From positions 1-9,936 of the forward strand of contig PFAR01000041.1 of assembly GCA_002773655.1 (NCBI GenBank): DNA of 9,936 bases, given 5' to 3'. The DNA is from Candidatus Falkowbacteria bacterium CG10_big_fil_rev_8_21_14_0_10_43_10. Its GTDB lineage: Bacteria; Patescibacteriota; Patescibacteriia; Patescibacteriales; XYC2-FULL-47-12. This document shows, piece by piece, positions 6,145-9,936 of the stretch. Positions within the stretch are counted from its first letter, which is position 1, and every line of letters starts with the position of its first letter. A model generated the notes under the pieces. That model searched no databases. It had not been told where the DNA came from and worked only from the letters and a program-made list of their open reading frames with translations. Position numbers and translations under genes: made by a program.

Positions 6145-6168
6145 AATTTTCCCGTGTAACAAAAAATC

Positions 6169-6184
6169 AGTCCTCTTAAGGACT
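6169..6184 (-). terminator. Attenuator-like hairpin in the rpsL leader
   Basis: On the minus strand, agtcct pairs perfectly with aggact around a 4-base loop. Two bases on comes a run of six Ts (6161-6166). It lies between the probable str promoter and rpsL, 24 bases before the ATG. The stem is short, so it is more likely a partial terminator or attenuator than a full stop. Confidence 0.4.
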
Positions 6185-6202
6185 CTTCATGTGTATAAAT
6201 TA

Positions 6203-6232
6203 TTTACCCCTGTTAAATATAATTTTTACCCC
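6203..6232 (-). promoter_or_regulatory. Two ggggtaaa boxes 22 bp apart
   Basis: On the minus strand the octamer ggggtaaa occurs at 6232-6225 and 6210-6203, each followed by a similar AT-rich tail. The 22-bp period is about two helical turns, so both would face the same side of the DNA. This could be a pair of protein-binding sites in the str leader or promoter region, or simply a short duplication. Confidence 0.3.
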
Positions 6233-6316
6233 AGATTCTAGATTATTATAATTTATAATAGTCAACTCAACTTTAATCTATATGTGAAAAATCATTTAAC
6301 GGGATTTACAGTATTT

Positions 6317-6345
6317 AGATTAGCAAAATACTAAAAATGCGTCAA
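6317..6345 (-). promoter_or_regulatory. Candidate promoter for the str operon
   Basis: On the minus strand there is TTGACG (6345-6340), a 17-bp spacer, then TAATCT (6322-6317). The -35 is good and the -10 is moderate. The start point would be about 165 bases before the rpsL ATG, leaving a leader that contains the ggggtaaa boxes and the attenuator-like hairpin. A 7-bp dyad (6310-6316 with 6326-6332) straddles the -10. AT-rich TATAAT and TATAAA matches at 6245-6257 are alternatives without a well-spaced -35. Confidence 0.35.
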
Positions 6346-6391
6346 GAAGACCTTTTTTTTATTTCCATTAATCACGGTTTTAAATATATGT

Positions 6392-6397
6392 TATACT
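6392..6397 (+). promoter_or_regulatory. -10 box giving a probably leaderless permease mRNA
   Basis: TATACT ends six bases before the ATG at 6404, so transcription would start on or next to the start codon. Upstream is only a weak -35 (ttaatc, 18-bp spacing). No Shine-Dalgarno is present, as expected for a leaderless message. An alternative is TTTACA (6305-6310) with a poor -10 at 6329-6334. Confidence 0.4.
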
Positions 6398-6403
6398 TAA
6401 AAC

Positions 6404-7636
6404 ATGAGTTTTATCCACCTCTTAAAAACTTCGTTTAAAGTCTTGCGCGCCAACCGGCGGCGGTATTTTTTGACGATTTTAGGCATTATTATCGGCGTGG
6501 CGGCGGTGATTATCGTGATGTCGGTGGGCGCCGGCGCCCAAAGCTTGATTTTTGACCAAATCACTTCCGTCGGCTCAAACTTAATCGGCGTTTTGCCCGG
6601 TTACAGCGACGAAAACGGACCGCCCGCGACCGCTTTTGGCATTACGGTTACAACCTTAAAACAGGAGGATGCGGAAGCGCTGGCTAAAATAAAAGGAATG
6701 GAAGCGGTTACCAGTTACGTCCGTGGCCTGGAAACGATGCAATGGCAGGATAAAAAAACCGAGGCGACTTATGTCGGCGTGTCCGCCGATTATCCGCAAG
6801 TTGAATCCGCGGAAACTTCCCAGGGATCCTTCTTTACCGAGGAGGATAATAAAGCCATCGCGCGCGTCGTGGTCTTGGGCTGGCAGGTCAGCAAAGATTT
6901 ATTCGGCGATGAAAATCCGCTTAACCAGCAGGTAAAAATAAAACGGGAAAGTTTCCGCGTTATTGGCGTAATGGAAAAACGCGGCGTTGAGGCGTTTGAA
7001 AATCAGGACGGATTGGTTTTTATCCCGCTATTAACCGCCCAAAAAATAATGCTGGGCATTAACCATGTAAGCTTAATCCGAGGCAAAGTTAAAAACGAAC
7101 GCGATGTGCCGGCCGCGATTACGCAAGTAGAGCAAATATTGCGCGAGCGGCATAAAATCCAAAACGGCAAAAGCGACGACTTTACCGTCCGCGCGGCCGT
7201 GGAGGCGCTGGATGCTTTAAAAACCGTTACCGATGCTTTAAAATTTTTCTTAAGCGCGATTGCCGCTATTTCGCTTTTAGTCGGCGGCATCGGCATTATG
7301 AATATCATGTTAGTTACGGTAAGCGAACGCACGCGGGAAATCGGTTTGCGCAAAGCGCTCGGCGCGACTAAAAAAGACATTGAGCGGCAATTTTTATTAG
7401 AAGCCTTAGTCTTAACTATTGCCGGCGGCATTATCGGCATTATCGGCGGCGCGGTTGTTTCCGGATTAGTGGCGGTCGTCGCACGTTATTTGGGCTATAA
7501 CTGGTCTTTGGTTGTTACATTTAATTCTATCGCCATGGGCGTAATTATTTCCGGGTTAGTCGGCGTTATTTTCGGCTGGTACCCGGCGCGCAGAGCGGCG
7601 TCTTTTGACCCGGTGGTAGCGCTTAGATATGAATAA
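6404..7636 (+). CDS. MacB/YknZ-type ABC permease (first copy)
   Basis: Membrane permease subunit of a type VII (MacB-like) ABC system, which uses cytoplasmic ATP hydrolysis to drive work outside the membrane rather than moving substrate through the bilayer. It has 410 residues and four membrane segments: about 21-41, 280-304, 333-360 and 371-393. The extracytoplasmic MacB_PCD-like domain (about 45-275) begins with GSNLIGVLPG (57-66). The FtsX-like C-terminal domain shows ISLLVGGIGIMNIM (289-302), SERTREIGLRKALGAT (307-322) and the ending YPARRAASFDPVVALRYE. There is no Walker A or B, so it is the ATPase-free form, as in Bacillus YknZ with its separate ATPase YknY. No ATPase or adaptor gene is in the window. 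It diverges from rpsL and is followed 137 bp later by a paralogue. Substrate unknown: peptide or lipid export and envelope stress are the usual roles. Confidence 0.93.
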   Translation: MSFIHLLKTSFKVLRANRRRYFLTILGIIIGVAAVIIVMSVGAGAQSLIFDQITSVGSNLIGVLPGYSDENGPPATAFGITVTTLKQEDAEALAKIKGMEAVTSYVRGLETMQWQDKKTEATYVGVSADYPQVESAETSQGSFFTEEDNKAIARVVVLGWQVSKDLFGDENPLNQQVKIKRESFRVIGVMEKRGVEAFENQDGLVFIPLLTAQKIMLGINHVSLIRGKVKNERDVPAAITQVEQILRERHKIQNGKSDDFTVRAAVEALDALKTVTDALKFFLSAIAAISLLVGGIGIMNIMLVTVSERTREIGLRKALGATKKDIERQFLLEALVLTIAGGIIGIIGGAVVSGLVAVVARYLGYNWSLVVTFNSIAMGVIISGLVGVIFGWYPARRAASFDPVVALRYE

Positions 7637-7739
7637 TTTTCAATTTTCAATTTTCAATACTCTCGCCTCCGGCGAGGATGTTTAAAAATTAAGTCATTGA
7701 AAATTGTTTGAAAATTGAAAATTGAAAATTGAAAATTTT
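7632..7739. repeat. Heptamer arrays in inverted orientation between the permeases
   Basis: The left array repeats ttttcaa three times (about 7636-7658). The right array repeats the complementary ttgaaaa about five times (7697-7737), with one irregular unit. Together they could form an AT hairpin of more than 20 bp. Between them sits a small perfect hairpin, ctcgcc-tcc-ggcgag (7662-7676). Such ttgaaaa runs resemble the simple intergenic repeats I know from Patescibacteria. No clear terminator follows, so read-through to the second permease is possible. Confidence 0.8.
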
Positions 7740-7746
7740 ATCTGCA

Positions 7747-7752
7747 TATAAT
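7747..7752 (+). promoter_or_regulatory. Possible -10 box for the second permease
   Basis: A perfect TATAAT lies 21 bases before the ATG at 7774. A TTGAAA at 7722-7727, inside the repeat array, is 19 bp upstream, which is rather long. There is no Shine-Dalgarno between it and the ATG. A chance match in AT-rich DNA is possible. Confidence 0.3.
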
Positions 7753-7773
7753 TTGTAGATTTGCATTATATTT

Positions 7774-9021
7774 ATGAACTTATTTACCCCACTGAAAATC
7801 GCATATAAAGCAATCAGGATGCACAAGATCCGCTCCGCTTTAACGGTGCTTGGTTTGGTTATCGGTATTACTTCCATCATTGTCGTGATAAATATGGGCC
7901 AAGGCATTGAAAACTTGATTTTAAAACAAGTGGAAGTTTTCGGCACTGATTTTTTGGAAGTGGAAATAAAAGTCCCTTCTGTTTCTAAAACTTCTTCTGC
8001 CAACGCAGCTGGCATCGCGCAAGGCATTTCCATTACCACCTTAAAGCTAAAAGACGCGGAAGCAGTCGCCAAACAGCCCAATATTTCCAATTATTACACT
8101 ATGTTAATGGGCCAGGATATCGTAAGCGTCGGCCGCGAAAATAAAACCGCTATGCTCTGGGGGGTGTCGCCGAGCTTTTTTCCGCTTTTTAAATCGCAAG
8201 TAGAGTTCGGCCGGCCGTTTTTCGCCGAGGAAGATTTAGCGCAAGCGCGGGTCGCGGTTATCGGCCAGGGAATAAGGGAAAAACTATTCGGCGAACGCGA
8301 TGCGGTCGGCGAATACGTAAAAATCGGCGACAAGAATTTCCACGTCATCGGCGTAATGGAAAAACAAAGTTCCATGATGTTTTTTGACATGAATAGCACT
8401 ATTTTTTTGCCGATTCGCACTTTGCAAAAACAAGTCCTGGGCATTGACCATATTCAGGCAATTATCGCTTATCTAAAAAATCCAAACTTGGCGGCTGCGA
8501 CAGCCGCGGACATTACGGAAATTATGCGCGAACAGCACGGCATTACTGACCCCAAAAAAGACGACTTTGCCGTCACGACCATGGAAGAAGCGCTCGGCAT
8601 GTTAAATACCGTCACCGGCGCAATTACCTTGCTGTTAATGGCAATCGCGGGCATCTCGCTTTTGGTTGGCGGAGTCGGCATTATGAATATCATGTATGTT
8701 TCGGTCAAAGAGCGGACTTATGAAATCGGTTTGCGCAAAGCGCTCGGCGCGACCAACGGCAATATCTTATGGCAATTTTTATGGGAAGCGATATTTTTGA
8801 CTTTCAGCGGCGGAATTATCGGCGTTATTTTGGGTGAACTGTTAAGCCTCGCGGCGGTACTCGGCGCGCGCGCCTTCGGTCTGGAATGGGGCTTTAATTT
8901 TTCTCTGTCCGGCCTCGCGCTCGCCGTCGGTTTTTCGGTAATGGTCGGTTTAATCTTTGGCATCTACCCTGCCCGCCAAGCGGCGCAGATGCAGCCGGTG
9001 GAAGCGCTGGGACAACAATAA
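7774..9021 (+). CDS. MacB/YknZ-type ABC permease (second copy)
   Basis: Paralogue of the gene upstream, with 415 residues and the same plan: membrane segment 21-41, an extracytoplasmic domain of about 240 residues, then three membrane segments near 284-308, 338-365 and 377-398. The C-terminal block matches the first copy closely: ISLLVGGVGIMNIMYVSV (294-311), ERTYEIGLRKALGAT (313-327), GGIIGVIL (346-353) and YPARQAAQMQPVEALG. The extracytoplasmic domain is much more diverged, with GTDFLEVEIKVPS in place of GSNLIGVLPG and a small Ser/Ala-rich insert (69-84). No ATP-binding motif is present. Two adjacent permeases suggest a heterodimer, as FtsX/MacB-like permeases work as dimers, or two systems sharing one ATPase. 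Two stretches of 32 and 20 bases are identical to the first copy. The gene ends ahead of a bidirectional terminator. Confidence 0.93.
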   Translation: MNLFTPLKIAYKAIRMHKIRSALTVLGLVIGITSIIVVINMGQGIENLILKQVEVFGTDFLEVEIKVPSVSKTSSANAAGIAQGISITTLKLKDAEAVAKQPNISNYYTMLMGQDIVSVGRENKTAMLWGVSPSFFPLFKSQVEFGRPFFAEEDLAQARVAVIGQGIREKLFGERDAVGEYVKIGDKNFHVIGVMEKQSSMMFFDMNSTIFLPIRTLQKQVLGIDHIQAIIAYLKNPNLAAATAADITEIMREQHGITDPKKDDFAVTTMEEALGMLNTVTGAITLLLMAIAGISLLVGGVGIMNIMYVSVKERTYEIGLRKALGATNGNILWQFLWEAIFLTFSGGIIGVILGELLSLAAVLGARAFGLEWGFNFSLSGLALAVGFSVMVGLIFGIYPARQAAQMQPVEALGQQ

Positions 9022-9030
9022 TCAATTAAA

Positions 9031-9058
9031 AATTAAGAATTACGAATTAAGAATGACG
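9031..9058. repeat. 14-bp tandem repeat after the second permease
   Basis: The unit aattaagaattacg (9031-9044) is followed directly by aattaagaatgacg (9045-9058), differing at one base. It lies just beyond the permease stop. It looks like slippage-prone intergenic sequence. I see no function for it. Confidence 0.7.
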
Positions 9059-9089
9059 AATGAAATTAAACAAAAATTTAACAACAATT

Positions 9090-9121
9090 AAAAATTCCCG
9101 TCGAAATGAGCGGGAATTTTT
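9090..9121. terminator. Bidirectional Rho-independent terminator
   Basis: A perfect 11-bp stem, aaaaattcccg (9090-9100) with cgggaattttt (9111-9121), has a 10-base loop and ends in Ts on both strands. It lies between the converging second permease and the membrane coiled-coil gene, and so can stop transcripts from both sides. Confidence 0.9.
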
Positions 9122-9153
9122 CATTAATAACAAATATTTTGATAAAAGGCGTG

Positions 9154-9783
9154 TTAAACAGTTTTCTTTACTGCCGGGTCAAACTTATCAATTTCATCAA
9201 CCCCCATATTCTTTTCTTGTAAATATCTATCACGAATAAAGATTCCAATAATAGGGTATATTTGCAAAATATTCAAACCCTTTTCGTAAGAAATCGTCTT
9301 AATTTTCGATTGTTCCCCTAAACTAAAAATTTTTTTGAAGCATTCTTTGGCTATTTCCATTGCTATTTGTTGCACATCATAAGGATTAGTAGGAGTATGA
9401 CTTTCAATTTTATTTTTTATCTCCGACCAATAATTATTTACTTTTTCTTCTGCTGATATTTCTTTTGCTATCTCTTTCCCTAATTCAGTCAAGCTAACGG
9501 GACTCTCTTTTTTAACTGTTTGGAGATGGGCATTATAAAGCAAATCGGTAGTGGATTTTATATCGGATAATTTATCCTTTACAGAATCTATTTTAGATAA
9601 TAATGTTTCTTTTACATCCTCAATTCTATCCTTAACACTTTTATTGTCTTCTTTGAAACTCTTGAAGCTATTTACTATCCCCCCTGCTTTATAACAAACT
9701 AAAAAAGCAATAATTAAAATAAGCAGTAATACAAAAACTGAACTATTAAGCTGTTCTATTAATTTTAGTATTACTTCCCACAT
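9154..9783 (-). CDS. Membrane-anchored coiled-coil protein of unknown function
   Basis: I cannot name this family. It has 209 residues. A single hydrophobic segment at about 16-34 (VFVLLLILIIAFLVCYKAG) is followed by lysines, which predicts a short outside N-terminus and a cytoplasmic remainder. Residues 40-90 are a strongly charged helical stretch with coiled-coil character (VKDRIEDVKETLLSKIDSVK, KLSDIKST). From 94 on there is a compact region, SPVSLTELGKEIAKEI (94-109), then YDVQQIAMEIAKECF and IIGIFIRDRYLQEKNMGVDEIDKFDP. The SLTELGKEIA piece recalls the wing-to-helix part of winged-helix proteins, but this is a weak likeness. By eye the gene is clearly more AT-rich than all its neighbours (many ttt, aaa, att codons), which suggests recent acquisition. 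It has its own extended -10 promoter, converges on the permeases and shares their terminator. Confidence 0.8.
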   Translation of the reverse strand: MWEVILKLIEQLNSSVFVLLLILIIAFLVCYKAGGIVNSFKSFKEDNKSVKDRIEDVKETLLSKIDSVKDKLSDIKSTTDLLYNAHLQTVKKESPVSLTELGKEIAKEISAEEKVNNYWSEIKNKIESHTPTNPYDVQQIAMEIAKECFKKIFSLGEQSKIKTISYEKGLNILQIYPIIGIFIRDRYLQEKNMGVDEIDKFDPAVKKTV

Positions 9784-9824
9784 ATAATTTTATTCAAAAT
9801 TTTCAATTATCCCCTTATATTTTT

Positions 9825-9833
9825 ATTATACCA
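9825..9833 (-). promoter_or_regulatory. Extended -10 promoter of the coiled-coil gene
   Basis: On the minus strand TGGTATAAT is a full extended -10 (TGnTATAAT). The -35 region (tagcgg at 17-bp spacing) is poor, as is common when the extended element is present. Transcription would start near 9818, about 35 bases before the ATG at 9783. Confidence 0.55.
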
Positions 9834-9863
9834 TTAAACGCAAAACCCCGCTAAATTGACGCA

Positions 9864-9920
9864 TTGGGACATCTAAAATGTAAGTTTAACTGATACGGTT
9901 GGGTCATATAAAATGTAACT
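9864..9920. repeat. Duplicated ~22-bp motif near the right edge
   Basis: Bases 9864-9885 and 9899-9920 agree in 19 of 22 positions, sharing ttggg, cat and taaaatgtaa. Their starts are 35 bp apart. Repeated subterminal motifs of this kind occur at insertion-sequence ends, where they bind the transposase. No transposase gene is visible, and the window ends 16 bases later, so this assignment is inference. Confidence 0.5.
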
Positions 9921-9936
9921 GAAATTTTTAATTAAA

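Noticed and set aside
6145..6162. TTG start adding six residues to S12
   Set aside because: S12 starts at MPTI in the family and the extra residues have no counterpart.
7632..7739. CRISPR or satellite array in the permease spacer
   Set aside because: The units are contiguous heptamers without spacers and occur in inverted groups.
6404..9021. Complete MacAB exporter
   Set aside because: Neither protein has Walker A/B or a signature motif, and no adaptor gene is present; only permease subunits are encoded.
470..9783. Reassignment of UGA, as in some Patescibacteria
   Set aside because: All genes stop at TAA or TAG, but no in-frame TGA is needed to read any of them and the tryptophans checked (in rpsG and fusA) are encoded by TGG; eight stops are too few to infer recoding.
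9864..9920. CRISPR array
   Set aside because: Only two imperfect copies with a 13-bp gap; no leader or cas gene.

Overview
This window is the conserved str / start-of-S10 ribosomal-protein cluster of a bacterium, followed by two ABC-permease genes and one AT-rich orphan gene. The organism is most likely a member of the Candidate Phyla Radiation (Patescibacteria, Parcubacteria-like). This is an inference. It rests on the AT-rich spacers with short-period repeats, the almost complete lack of Shine-Dalgarno sequences, an S10 with a low-complexity N-terminal extension, an S12 of the long form, and an extra acidic gene wedged between fusA and tuf. The standard genetic code fits every gene, and all complete genes stop at TAA or TAG.

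Layout. On the minus strand, transcribed from about 6300 towards 1: rpsL (S12), rpsG (S7), fusA (EF-G), an unrecognised acidic protein, tuf (EF-Tu), rpsJ (S10), a terminator-bearing gap of about 300 bp, then the 5' end of rplC (L3), which runs off the left edge. The spacers are long for such an operon (79-124 bp inside the str part) and several hold hairpins or inverted repeats. From about 6145 to 6403 lies a divergent promoter region. On the plus strand follow two paralogous MacB/YknZ-type permeases without an ATPase, separated by a spacer full of heptamer repeats. A bidirectional terminator at about 9090-9121 separates them from a convergent gene on the minus strand for a single-pass membrane coiled-coil protein. 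The right edge carries a duplicated ~22-bp motif that may be the end of a mobile element.

How the genes work together. The minus-strand block makes the decoding centre (S12, S7), both elongation GTPases (EF-G, EF-Tu) and S10/L3. The plus-strand block probably makes the membrane part of an export or envelope-stress ABC system whose ATPase and adaptor are not in view. The most interesting items are: the acidic protein with a Phd/YefM-like N-terminus inside the translation operon, whose start codon sits behind two mutually exclusive hairpins; the 26-bp-arm inverted repeat between rpsL and rpsG; the break between rpsJ and rplC; and the AT-rich gene next to a possible element end.
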